A DNA stretch of 64,000 nucleotides from Cloeon dipterum (taxonomy: Eukaryota; Arthropoda; Insecta; Ephemeroptera; Baetidae). The notes under the pieces are model-generated. The model searched no databases, was not told where the DNA came from, and was given only the letters and a program-made list of their open reading frames with translations. Both the position numbers and the translations under genes were made by a program. The DNA lies in contig NC_088787.1 in NCBI RefSeq assembly GCF_949628265.1, positions 9,352,501 through 9,416,500 on the forward strand, given 5' to 3'. Shown in pieces: positions 41,001 through 50,964 of this stretch. Numbering within the stretch: the first letter of the stretch is position 1; every line of letters begins with the position of its first letter.

Positions 41001-44000
41001 TTGTTTTTCGGTAAATACGTTCAATATTGGGACAAAAATAGTTGAATTTATATCGGGTTTTCGGTTAAAATAGTTGTCCTCTGAGATGAAAATGGAGACA
41101 TTGATTATTTTTAGTGTTTTAGTAAATACCAATTTCTTTTAAACAAAAAAACAATAATAGAACAATTGACGAGCTGTTTAAACCCTTGTTGTTTGAAGCT
41201 GCCAACAGATGGCGCCACCGTATACTTTCGTTTTAAGGCACTTCCACTAAGATTTCAGACTTAATCCTGCTACTGTGAATTCTTCACTTAATATGCTTTC
41301 TTTTGATATGCTTAAAACCAAAATCAGTCCAGCCATTCGCCGTAGAATCGTTGGAAAATATTTTTTATTTAAAACAATAGCTGATTCTACGGCGATTGGC
41401 TGAACCGATTTTGGTTTTCAGCATATTAAGTGAAGAATGCACAGCGGATAGATTTAGTCTGAAATCGTAGCGGAAGTGCCTTGAAGCTAAATTTTTTAGA
41501 ACATCTATGGTTCCGTCATCTGTTGGCGGCTTCTGACACTAGGGATTTATTCAACTGGTCAATTAAAAATAGTAACAAAAATTAAGCTAATGTATGTATT
41601 TTTGTAACATATCTTGTCTAGACAGCGAGACTTCTGATAAATTAAGTTTTTAAGTGTGTTGAAAATTACAAAGGACAAAAAAATTAAATTAAAGACTTTG
41701 ATTCCAAGTATTAAATTTCCTCCTGAGCAATATTGTTAACAGGTTGAAAAGAAATCAAAGTTTTAGGGTAAATCTTGTCAATTTAAGCCAAAAATAAAGT
41801 TTGAGATTTAATTAGGATCAGTTTTTTCTCATGACATTTCTTACCTGCAAAAAATGCTTAGAAAAAAATCTATGAACCAAAATAAAAATTTACAAGAATA
41901 AATATATAAGTGATTTTGAAACAATTTGTCCCTTTCAAATGAATTTAAAAGTAAAATTATTTCCGTGGATTTCAGGCCAAGAGTACAATTTCAACAAGTT
42001 GACGTCTGAGGAGGTGAACTCCTTGGGTTTGAGCTACGACTACGACTCCATCATGCACTATTCCAGAAACACATTTTCCAAGGTACGTTTTTCCTTGTTA
42101 ATTTATGAAAATTTTGTCTTAAATTTTGCGCCAAACAGGGCTCCTATTTGGACACAATCCTGCCTTTTGAGCAGCTGGCGTCGAAAAAGCGACCTGAGAT
42201 CGGACAGCGCATCAAACTGAGTGACGGAGACATAGCTCAAACCAATTTGCTCTACAAGTGTCCAAGTAAGTGTCAAAAATATTTCAATTTTCTAAAAGAT
42301 GAATTTTAAATTTTTGTAGAGTGCGGGAGGACGCTTCAAGACAGCTCAGGGTCAATCCAATCGCCCCAATTCGGCACCCTGGAGCCGTCAGACCTGCCAG
42401 AAAAGTGCGAGTGGCGCATCACAGCCACGCATGGCGAGCGAATTGTGCTGAACATCACGGAAATTGACGTGCCTGAATCGGACGACTGCACCAGGGACTT
42501 CATTGAGATCAGGGATGGCTACTGGCACAAGTCACCGCTCATTGGTCAGTCTCCCGATTTTATTAATTAATACCAACGTAAAATTTATAAATTTATAATA
42601 CAGAATAGCTGAAAACTAATTAAAGGAGAAATAAAATTCAAATTATTAATCATAACAGCCGGAATAATCGAGTAAAATTTAAATTTAATTGGCTGCCGTT
42701 GACAGCAAAATACTGTCAATCAAATTTCCACTAAATCTTTTGAATGCGAAAAATCAAAAGATCTCACAAGCAAGAATTTATATATTTTTATCAGCGGGGT
42801 CCAGATGTGCGATAAAATTGGTTCGCACTGCGCAGATCCAAGATGGCGTCTGAATGTGGGAAGCAAAAATCTCTCTTTGGATTGCCGTACGAGCAGTGTC
42901 AAGAGTTTGTTTTTACGATCCTAAAGACACAATTAGTACAAGTAATGCAAATTACACGTTACAATTTTGACGAAAACTTGGTTCTTTTCGCGCATTTTCA
43001 CGTGACCGTTTTTTCGCGCCATACTCCACCAGACGCCATATCTGCGCGTCGCACGAATCTGGCTCCCGTTGTATTTTTATTTTTAAAATCCAAATAAAAA
43101 AATTGATCTTGAATAATTAAATTTGTCTATCCCAAATATCAACATAAAAGCAAATACAAATTTTCAGATTTTTTTGTAACCTTTTTGAAAACTATTTTTT
43201 TTTCAGGCAAGTATTGTGGCAGCCAGCCTCACCCAACGACGATCAAGTCGTCGGGAAGCAGGATGCTCGTCACCTACAGAACGTCGGGCAGACTCGGCGG
43301 ACAGGGCTTCCAGGCGTATTACGAAGGTACAATTTTTTGCTCTCTCCTTTTTCTAAACACATTATCATGCTCAAGACACTCTTCAGCAATTGTTGACTGT
43401 AGCGAGATTAAATCTCATTACTGACAAACTCCTCTTCTGCATCCTGTCAATTGTTTTTATCAGCTCAAGTTCATTGACTTGCACTCGTAAACTCGTGATC
43501 TGGATTTGCTGAGCAACATTTTCAGTAGAATAAAAAAATTGGCAAATTGAGACCTAAATTCACAAAATAAATTATTTTTAAAAATTTGTTGAACTATGCC
43601 ATAATTTCCCTAATCTAAATAAATTTTATAGTAAATAAATGTTCTGATGTATTTCATGCCCAAAAATTTGTGTTAATAAAAAAATAAATTAAATATTATG
43701 GATGAATTTTTTAATAAAATAAAATTTTAAAATTATTTTCTCATTTTGGTCCAATTTAATTTTAGCTGTCTGTGGTGGTGACTTCGAGATGGACAAAGGA
43801 CACCTAGAGTCTCCAAACTACCCGGATGACTACCCTGCCCGTAAGGAGTGCGTGTGGCGCATCACGGTCGAGGAAAACTATCAAGTGGCGCTCAAGTTCC
43901 AGTCGTTTGAGGCAAGTCTTTCAATATTTTTAGGAAACGACTGCTCGGCGGCGAGCTCAAATTAGCTTTCGAGGGGATGCAGGGAAGAGGGTGAACCATC

Positions 44001-47000
44001 CCTCTGCAGCAATTTCCTCTTCTCGGCTGCTCCTTCCTCCACTCCAACCGCCGGCAAAATAGAAAATTTATTTTCGGTCACCTGCTCTGCGCTTTATCAA
44101 TTTTCCTCGTTCTTGTTCTCTCTCTCTCTCTCGCTTCGGCAAAGTTGCGATATGACAATTAATTGCAGAGAGTGTAATTATAAAAATGTAATCAGAGCAA
44201 ACCCGGCGACGACGACAGTTACAAGTCGCTCTCTTGTGTTGTGCAGCGCGGCTTGAGCCTGGTCTGGTGATAAGGCACCAACTATACTATAACACTCGTC
44301 GCTCGAGAGAAGAGAGAGAGGTTTACCTCTTCAGCCTACATGGTCTGTCGTCGATACATAAAAGCCTGCTGCCTTGTGCTTGTCGCACTCGGCTTGTTTT
44401 CTGTCTACAAGATGACGATACACCCCGTGGAGCAAATTTTCCTTCCTTAAAGGTGTCTCGCCAGTTTTCAAATTAATTAAGAAAAATGTCCTTTTTCCGT
44501 GCAATTAAATTGTAAATTATTCTTTCCCCGTGAAAAACTGCAACGGTTTCAAAATTATTGTGTTGAAACTTTTCTAATTCCTGAAGTGTTTGAAAAACTA
44601 TGGAATTTTGCGAGAATTTTTAATATTGAGAAGAAAATCACAGAATATTCGCATTTTAACGAATTAGTTTTTTGGTCGTAAGTATTAACTAGAAAATAGT
44701 TAGTTAATAAAATCCTGAATCAAAATATTGGGCCATCCAGCTTCAAAGAATATGTTTTTAAATCATTTTCATCAATGCTTCACTTTCTCTCGTTTTATTT
44801 TTTTTTTTAATTTGAAGGGCCTTAAACCAGATGCAAACCCTCTGTTATATTTTCATCTCTTTGATGTAGGCAGCATTATACAAAAAAGCACGAAAAGCTT
44901 TGAAGCAGAGTGCGCGCGACTCTTATTTCTTTTAGTAATTTACACCAGTAAGTGTGAAAACTGCTACTGCACGACAATGAGTTTATTTTAAAAATATTAA
45001 ATAAATCTACAAACTTAAGTTTACTCTAATAACAAATTACTTCATCAGGTTGTTGTAGGCGAGGAGTGTGAATATGTGACTTTGAACCTATTGGATAGAT
45101 AATAGCAACAAATATATTTAAAGAGGATTAATACTGCAAAATTCTAGAAAATTCAGCGGGGTCCAGATGTGCGATAAAATTGGTTCCCACTGCGCAGATC
45201 CAAGATGGCGTGTGAATGTAGGAAACAAAAAGCTCTCTTTGGATTGCCGTACGAGTGTCAAGAGTTTGTTTTTACGATCCAAAGGGCACAATTAGTACAA
45301 GTAATGCAAATTATGTCACAATATTGACGAAAATTTTCTTTTCGCGCATTTTCACGTGACCGTTTTATCGCGCCATACGCCACCGGACGCCATATCTGCG
45401 CTTCGCACGAATCTGGCCCCCGCTGGGAAAATGCTTGTTTGCCATAGGATTCAGTTGAAGCCAAAATTGACCTAAGAAGTACTTAAATTTTTGAGAAAAT
45501 TGGCTACAAAGTTAGAATGCTTTTTAAATGGTGAGGACTGTCTCCTTACTTGAAATCTTATTTTATTCCACAACAAAAAGAGTTACTCTAAAAGATTATA
45601 TACGCCTTTGGACAGATCTAGACGAGAGGAATCGAAATCTGCCAAGAAAATGTGGTCAAGCGCTGTAAATTTTGGATAAAATTTGAAAAATTTGAATTTT
45701 CACTGAAGCAAAAGGTCCAAATTCTTTATCGATCAACAACTGCTATTGCATCCAAAAATCCTAATTATTTTAAAATTGTTGCCCTGTTTAAATATTCACC
45801 TTGCTTTTCTTCTCCTACAGACGGAAAAGCACGACAACTGCGTGTACGACTACCTGGAAGTACGCGACGGCCACTTTGAGAACGCGACGCTGCTGGGCAA
45901 AATCTGCGGTCACGAGACGCCCTCAGAGATGCTGTCCACCGGAAACAAGATGTGGATCAAGTTCGTCTCGGACTCGTCAATTCAAAAGGGTGGCTTTTCC
46001 GCCAGCTTCATGAAAGGTCCGTCTCGAGAGTTTTCCTCCACTCTATATTTTTTTTCTTGAGTTTGCGAGAAGTGTGCTTGACGCGAGTTTTTCCGTCTGC
46101 AGAGTTCGACGAGTGCGCGTCGGCCAACGGCCACGATTGCGAGCAGGAATGCGTCAACACCCTCGGAAGCTACTACTGCGCCTGCAAAATAGGCTACGAG
46201 CTGCACTCGGACGGCAAGCACTGCATCGGTATGATGAATTGATGCACTACTTTGTGCCAGACTCTTTTATTTCGCATTGTTTGCAGACGCGTGCGGAGGC
46301 CTGTACGCCGTGGCCAACGGGACAATTACCAGCCCCAGTTTTCCGGCCTTTTATCCCGGCAACAAGCACTGCTTGTGGGAAATTCACGCACCAACGCAAT
46401 ATAAAATTACCCTCAACTTCACCTTCTTTGACCTGGAAGGAAACAACGTGAGTATATATGGAGCGAATTGGGGCGAACTGCTCGCCGCATGTGGGACACG
46501 TGTATTATTTCTTTGCAAAACTGTGTCACTGCAGGTGGATAAAAATGATTTTTTTTGTTTGCAAACTGATGCTATAGACGCCATTGTTACATTTGCATTA
46601 TTTATCATTGTAAAAACAAAAATTGAATTTGAATAAGTAGTAAGACAAGGACAAGCTCTCGTAAACTCTCAGCTGATATTAAAAAATGTTATAATTGAAA
46701 AAACAACATCCAGTTTTCTCTCTTCAGAATTATATTCATTTTTATTACATCAAAATGCAAAGGTTAATTAATTTTTATAAGAAAGCTCATTCATTCTAGC
46801 TCTATAATCTTTTTCACTTTAATTAAATGATGCACATATATTTGATTTTATATGGTTTTTATAATAAAAAAATGTTTTTTTTAGTACGAATTTTCTGCTT
46901 TATCGTTTTATTAAAAAAACTGAAAACTATATTGGGATAAATGGGATAAAATGAGCCAAGTTTTCTATTTCTACGTTCTTTATTAAACATTGAGAGTAAT

Positions 47001-49152
47001 ATGGATACAAATAAGATGCGCTAAAAATTGCTTACCATATATATATCTATGATTTTTTGTATTTCAGCAAAGATTTCAGCGTCACAAATTGAATTTTTTC
47101 AATTATTCATCGAGAATTTCAAATGTCTTGAACTCTACATTAATTCAATGACTCTGTCTAATGTGGATTTTGATCGTTTTTAGCATGACTGTGAATACGA
47201 CAACGTTGAAGTGCAGAGCATTCACTTGTACAACGTGGCCAGGACCCACGGTGTTTACTGCGGCTCGTCTTTGCCTGAAATGATCACTTCCGAGACAAAT
47301 AAAATGCGCATTGAATTCTCAACCGATAACTCGGTGCAGAAGACGGGTTTCGCGGCAGTTTTCTTCACAGGTAATTAATTTCCGCAATTCATTTTTTACT
47401 CATACACTGAATCTATGATTCTAATTTAATTTTTTCATTTATATATCCGAAAAATTGACGTTTTAATTATTATCTTCTTATAAAAATCAGTTATTTCACA
47501 AGGAAAACTCAATTTTAATCTTTAGACATCGATGAGTGCACGGAGCAAAACGGCGGGTGTCAGCACGAGTGCAAAAACACAGTGGGCTCATACGAGTGCA
47601 GCTGCTACAACGGCTTTACGTTGCATGAGGACATGCACAGCTGTAAGGAAGGCGGCTGCAAACACGAGATTGACGCTCCCAGCGGCAACATCCACAGTCC
47701 AAACTACCCTGAGTACTACCCTAATAAGAAGGACTGCGTGTGGAAATTCTCCACCACACCTGGGCACAGAATCAAGCTGGTAATGAAAATGAATAAATGA
47801 ATTGACGATTTAAAATTATTGCCTTACACACAAAACTATTTTATTTACTTTAAATCGTTGGTTTGTTCTGTATCAAAAGTAAATATTGAAAACAAAATAA
47901 ATAATTTTTAAGCAATTGCATTCTGGTTTAAACACTGTTTTGTTATCATATTTTTTATACTCGAATTTTAGTAAAATAAAAAATTATCATTTTATATTTA
48001 ACTCACAGGAGATAAAAAAATCTACAAAATGGATACACACTTAGAACGCTAAGTAGCTTTAATCTAAATATAATTTTTTTGTTAACAAATTGTGAAAATC
48101 CTATTAAATATGATTCTTCTTGTAGGTCTTCAAAGAATTCGAGTTGGAGTCGCACCAAGAGTGTACCTACGACAACATCGCCTTCTACGACGGCCCTGGC
48201 GAAGACTCCCTCTCCCTTGGTCGGTTCTGCGGCTCCAAACTACCGCACCCCATCGTAGCCAGCACAAATGAACTCTACATGGTGTTCAAATCGGACGCCT
48301 CTGTCCAGAGAAAGGGATTCTTGGCTGAGCACTCCACTGGTCAGTTTCAAATTTTTTTATTATTCTTTTTTACTTGTTATTTTCATTTTGAATTTTAATT
48401 TCAGTGTGTGGAGGAATTTTAACGGCGTCGAGCCAAGTACAGCACCTGTACTCGCACACCAAGTACGGCGACCAGGACTACGACAACGCGGCCGACTGCG
48501 AGTGGACCGTCCTTGCGCCCTCGGGACACGTAGTCCTCCTCAAATTCATCACTTTCCAGCTGGAGGCCGAGAACGAGTGCACCTACGACTGGGTGCAGGT
48601 CCTTATTGGAGAAGATATGAGCCCTCTCACCGATAAACTATGCGGGGACCAAGTAAGAAATCATAAATTATGAAAAATAGTTAAACTGGAACAGAACTGG
48701 TCCAAATTAAAATATTTTCAATCAGTGAAACAGGTCATAGAATGATACAGAAAATAAAAAAGAATTGGATGCAATTATTTAAACTTATATACGCTTTATT
48801 TCTTGACTAATTTGGTCATTATAATTAATACCAAACTAAAAGAAATAGTTTTATTTTCCAAATGTAAAGCAAAAATATTATTAAGAACAATATTAGCTAT
48901 TTTATTTTCTTGAGTTCCTCATTCCTGATTTAATTTTTTGTATTAAATCCACCAAAAATGTTCTCCATCATGATATTTTATTCATTTGACGATCTGGAAA
49001 TGAATTTAAAAATTCTTTATGTATTTCAGAAACCTCCCGACACGTACTCGATGGGCGAGGAGCTGATTCTGCGCTTCAGGACTGACGACTCGATGGTGTC
49101 CAAGGGTTTCTCCGCCTCGTACCAAGCCGTCCGCGATAGCTTCATCGACTGA
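15645..49152 (+). CDS. tld: Tolloid/BMP1-family metalloprotease, full length
   Basis: Predicted 998-residue secreted astacin protease. Members cleave chordin/Sog-type BMP antagonists and procollagens. Exons: 15645-15780, 30833-31043, 36623-36859, 37007-37185, 41976-42082, 42139-42265, 42320-42544, 43207-43326, 43766-43911, 45821-46016, 46103-46228, 46287-46447, 47184-47370, 47526-47779, 48126-48339, 48405-48652, 49030-49152; every junction is in phase. Order: signal peptide (about 1-18), His/Lys-rich prodomain, basic cleavage site ending QKR at 127-129, protease from 130 with [13 protein letters not shown] at 224-236 and Met-turn SIMHY at 279-283, CUB1 from 334, CUB2 from 450, EGF1 from 562, CUB3 from 606, EGF2 from 720, CUB4 from 764, CUB5 from 877. 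Both EGF domains have six cysteines and the Asp/Asn-hydroxylation consensus. Intron 9 has a GC donor at 43912. Whether it is tolloid or tolkin by descent cannot be settled here. Confidence 0.95.
16185..16520 (+). repeat. Degenerate tandem duplication in tolloid intron 1
   Basis: A segment starting near 16204 (TTTTGCTTCAATCGATTGTT, then a GAGGGTTTTTCC-like stretch, a TTCA-rich stretch and TCCGT) recurs in altered form near 16408, about 205 bases later. Both end in a stretch resembling GTCCGT...TTTGCTCT. This looks like an old local duplication; its function is unknown. Confidence 0.4.
19784..20136 (-). repeat. Dispersed repeat R, inverted copy in tolloid intron 1
   Basis: The reverse complement matches the ZDHHC6-intron copy over the CTGTCTCCTTACTTGAAATCC block, the TCGACGAGAGGAATCGAAATC block and the AAATGTGGTCAAGCGCTGG block. 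A related but more diverged stretch precedes it at about 19520-19735. Confidence 0.75.
21105..21320 (+). repeat. Diverged relative of repeat R
   Basis: Resembles the stretch at 19520-19735: both have AAGTTTGCA-, AATCATGAT-TTTC-CCAGAA and TAGATC-CGAT blocks in the same order. Both show weaker likeness to the middle of repeat R. They are probably old members of the same family. Confidence 0.45.
21765..21965 (+). repeat. Dispersed repeat R, partial diverged copy
   Basis: Contains GTGGCTGCAAAGT, GACTGTCTCCCTTCTTGAA, GATAGATCTG, GAGAGGAA and AAGAAAATGCGGTCAAACGC in the same order as the full copies, with many differences. Neither end of the repeat is present. Confidence 0.6.
26000..26065 (+). repeat. 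Fragment of repeat R (5' part only)
   Basis: TGCTGCAAAATCCTGG and CTTGTTGCCATTGCATAAA match the first 60 bases of the full copies; similarity then stops. Confidence 0.45.
26385..26653 (+). mobile_element. hAT-type MITE, copy 3
   Basis: About 269 bp in tolloid intron 1, beginning CAGCGGGGTCCAGAT and ending ATCTGGACCCCGATG (one change from the usual CTG end). It is flanked by a perfect 8-bp duplication, ATTATCTA, at 26377-26384 and 26654-26661. Confidence 0.88.
27378..28030 (-). repeat. Dispersed repeat R, inverted copy split by a MITE
   Basis: The reverse complement carries the TAAAGAGGATTAATACTGCA start at the right end, the GACTGTCTCTTTACTTGAAA block and the TCGACGAGAGGAA block. It is interrupted at 27518-27792 by MITE copy 4, which landed inside the AAATTTGCCAAG-like region. 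The repeat is therefore older than the MITE. Confidence 0.75.
27518..27792 (-). mobile_element. hAT-type MITE, copy 4 (nested in repeat R)
   Basis: About 275 bp, starting CAGCGGGGGCTAGATTC and ending GCTCCCGCTG. It is flanked by a perfect 8-bp duplication, CTTTGCAT, at 27510-27517 and 27793-27800. It is inserted within an older dispersed repeat. Confidence 0.88.
31897..32158 (-). mobile_element. hAT-type MITE, copy 5
   Basis: About 262 bp, starting CAGCGGGGGCCAGATTC and ending GGTACCCGCTG. The flanking octamers (ATCTGTAT and AACTGCAC) agree at only five of eight positions, so the target duplication is decayed. A small internal deletion relative to other copies removes part of the GATGGCGTC block. 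Confidence 0.8.
33252..33685 (+). repeat. Dispersed repeat R, most complete copy
   Basis: Runs from TTAAAGAGGAATGATACTGC to a tail with ATCCAACAATTTAAATAAA and TTGTTGCCCAGTATCA. It is uninterrupted, so it is the best single reference for the family. It has no open frame and no evident terminal inverted repeats. Confidence 0.75.
35119..35383 (-). mobile_element. hAT-type MITE, copy 6
   Basis: About 265 bp, starting CAGTGGGGTCCGGATTC and ending CTGGCCCCCGCTG. It is flanked by a perfect 8-bp duplication, AATTTAAT, at 35111-35118 and 35384-35391. Confidence 0.88.
38039..38094 (+). repeat. (AG)n microsatellite
   Basis: About 27 uninterrupted AG units, preceded by imperfect GAGAG sequence from 38024. 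It sits at the start of a GC-richer island. GAGA-type tracts bind GAGA factor in flies; whether this one does is unknown. Confidence 0.95.
38571..38844 (+). mobile_element. hAT-type MITE, copy 7
   Basis: About 274 bp, starting CAGCGGGGGCCAGTTGTG and ending TCTGGCCCCCGCTG. It is flanked by a perfect 8-bp duplication, GATTTTAT, at 38563-38570 and 38845-38852. Confidence 0.9.
41181..41547. mobile_element. Long foldback (inverted-repeat) element in tolloid intron 4
   Basis: About 365 bp made of two arms of roughly 160 bases that are imperfect reverse complements around a short AT-rich centre near 41360-41380. Matching blocks include GCCAACAGATG with CATCTGTTGGCGGC, GGCACTTCCAC with GGAAGTGCCTT, TTCTTCACTTAATATGC with GCATATTAAGTGAAGAA, and ATTCGCCGTAGAATC with GATTCTACGGCGATT. 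It has no coding capacity. The target duplication is unclear. Confidence 0.8.
42792..43071 (+). mobile_element. hAT-type MITE, copy 8
   Basis: About 280 bp in tolloid intron 7, between the two CUB1 exons. It starts CAGCGGGGTCCAGATGTG and ends CTCCCGTTG. TATTTTTAT occurs on both sides (42783-42791 and 43072-43080), consistent with an 8-bp duplication extended by one chance match. Confidence 0.86.
45119..45790 (+). repeat. Dispersed repeat R split by a MITE, adjoining a tolloid exon
   Basis: Starts AAAGAGGATTAATACTGCAA, is interrupted at 45154-45425 by MITE copy 9, then continues with GGAAAATGCTTG, GACTGTCTCCTTACTTGAAA and AAAATGTGGTCAAGCGCTG. Its tail ends about 30 bases before the acceptor of the exon at 45821, so repeat DNA lies close to the 3' splice site. 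Confidence 0.75.
45154..45425 (+). mobile_element. hAT-type MITE, copy 9 (nested in repeat R)
   Basis: About 272 bp, starting CAGCGGGGTCCAGATGTG and ending CTGGCCCCCGCTG. The flanks AGAAAATT and GGAAAATG agree at six of eight positions. Comparison with the uninterrupted repeat R (CTGGAAAATGCTTG) shows that GGAAAATG was the duplicated target. Confidence 0.86.
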
Positions 49153-50600
49153 GCACTTCTTACATTCATTTCCGACTCTCACGACGTGGACGTGCAAAAG
49201 TCTCGAATGCAACAAGAACGCTAGCTATTCCGTCGTCGCGGGGCAGAAAACGCGAAAAGACTTTTTCTGTATTCGATGCCAGTTGCGAAATAGTTGTGTT
49301 ATCAAAACACTATTAATAATTATTGTAAACGAAGAGGGAGGGTGTCGGAGAGCGCCAAAACTACTTAAAAGTTTATTCGAGCCCTTTTTCTGTGCGCTGT
49401 GTGCAAGAGTGATTGCGACTGCTGCAATTTTTGGCCCGCGGAATATGAGAATTTTTGTGTGTAAAAAGTCAGTCTTTCTCTCAATATATCTGGCGCACAA
49501 TCATTTCCTTCCGCCTTTGAAGAAAAATGCATCGTCAGGCAAAAAGTGAGTTCACCACGGCGTCTGATGGATCTTTTGTTTCTTGCGTTCCAGCTGTGTC
49601 GCCTTTTCACAAGATGTATGACTAATTTGAACGTTTGTAATTATTTGGACTTGCAGAGTGGAATTGGCGAAGGTAGAATCGGAACTATTAATTGCTAAGC
49701 TTGGGAATTTCAGTATTTTTTTTTAATTTCTACCAAAAAGGCAATTAATTTTTCGTTGACACTAAAATACTTTGGAACAAGCTTTAAAATTGTTTACAAA
49801 TTTTTAATATTCCTTTTGGCTGCTGGTTTAATCTCATAATTTAGGTCTCAAATAAATTTATTAATACTTTTCATAATTAGTTTGAGATTCTCAAGTGTAC
49901 CGATTTCACATGCGAATGTTCGCTACTTGGCAATTATTTCTATATTGCATTTTTTTTCTCAACGACGATGAATGTGTTCACGTATTTAAACGGTTTAAAG
50001 TCGACATTTTCAGTGCCATTACGGGAGAGGTAGAACTCTCTTCAACTGTGTTTGTATATCCGTATAGTGGTACCAAAAATTCGAGTACGCCGTATAATAG
50101 GCTTGTGTGTAGGATGGGAATTAACAATTCTTCCTTTTGTACTGATACACATTCGATTGATTGCTACACGGAATAACAATGTACGCCAGCTCAGGCATTG
50201 ATACGTTAGATTGAATTGAAATAAATACAACTTCTCATGTGTTGTAAATAAAATTCGTCTTTTTGTTTAACACTCGACGCTGGTTCTAATTTATTTACAC
50301 CCTAACTAGATTTTAGATTTTTCATTGAAAACACGCAAGAGCGCAAATATCAATTAAATTTATTATTTTCATTAAAAAATATGATAATTTTCCTCTGTGA
50401 AATTAATGAAATCGAAACATTCCATGTTTACAATCACCCAAATAAATAAATAAATGGGATTTTTAATTAATCTCAATGAAAATTAGCACTGATAGAAATA
50501 GATCTCGTGTTTCTCAATGTTTTTTTTTTCTATCAGACGTTTATTTTTAGTGAAAACAACTACAGTGTGTGCTTTTAGGACTTTGAATAATCGCATTTTG
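49153..50600 (+). other. Tolloid 3' UTR and spacer
   Basis: No coding exon is visible. The first 500 bases are GC-richer than the rest and probably 3' UTR. Candidate AATAAA signals lie at 50220-50225 and 50247-50252; the pair is followed by GTCTTTTTG, a plausible downstream element. The remainder is AT-rich. Confidence 0.5.
50220..50252 (+). terminator. Tolloid polyadenylation signals (pair)
   Basis: Two AATAAA hexamers 27 bases apart, just over 1 kb past the tolloid stop and before the duplicated exon-1 modules. The second is followed by a T/G-rich stretch. Confidence 0.45.
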
Positions 50601-50636
50601 AAGAAAGAGTGACTGTAGACAGCGGAGACTTTCATC

Positions 50637-50725
50637 AGCGAGCACAACGTGGTCCACGAGCAACCCCTAGAGACACATCATGTGGTGTGTGCTGACCGCT
50701 TTGGCCGTGCAGATGTCCGACACGT
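50637..50725 (+). pseudogene. Relic of the tolloid-type promoter/exon-1 module
   Basis: GCACAACGTGGTCCACGAGC, followed at 50680 by an ATG and then GTGTGCTGACCGCTTTGGCC, matches the intact signal-peptide exon of the paralogues at 50890-51005. Several internal bases are deleted, and GTGCAG then runs into unrelated sequence. No usable signal peptide or donor remains. It lies 240 bases upstream of the intact exon. Confidence 0.65.
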
Positions 50726-50964
50726 TGAGACGGAATAGGAAGAGATTACGATGAACGCAAAGAAGCTAATTCTAACAGTGGAGCATTGAAAGACGGTGCT
50801 GCCGCTGAGGGATTGCAATGCAAATCGGCGGTTCAGAGAGCAGGCAACGCGCGAGTTGCATAGTAGTCGAGTCGGCGGTGTCTGTCGTTAGCGAGCGCAC
50901 AACGTGGTCCACAAGACACCCACCCAGTTCTCCAGACATGGGTCTGTACAGCAGAGGAGATAGC

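Larger units (their letters stand above)
37186..41975 (+). other. Tolloid intron 4 (4.8 kb)
   Basis: Separates the HELGH exon from the Met-turn exon. It holds a long (AG)n tract, MITE copy 7 and a large foldback element. GC-richer patches lie at about 37900-38420 and 39100-39480. I see no gene. Confidence 0.75.
43912..45820 (+). other. Tolloid intron 9 with GC donor (1.9 kb)
   Basis: Begins GCAAGT directly after the CUB2 exon codon GAG and ends CTCCTACAG. It contains a GC-richer island at 43940-44460 with a short (TC)n tract, and near its 3' end a copy of repeat R split by MITE copy 9. The same intron in both paralogues also begins with GC. Confidence 0.8.
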
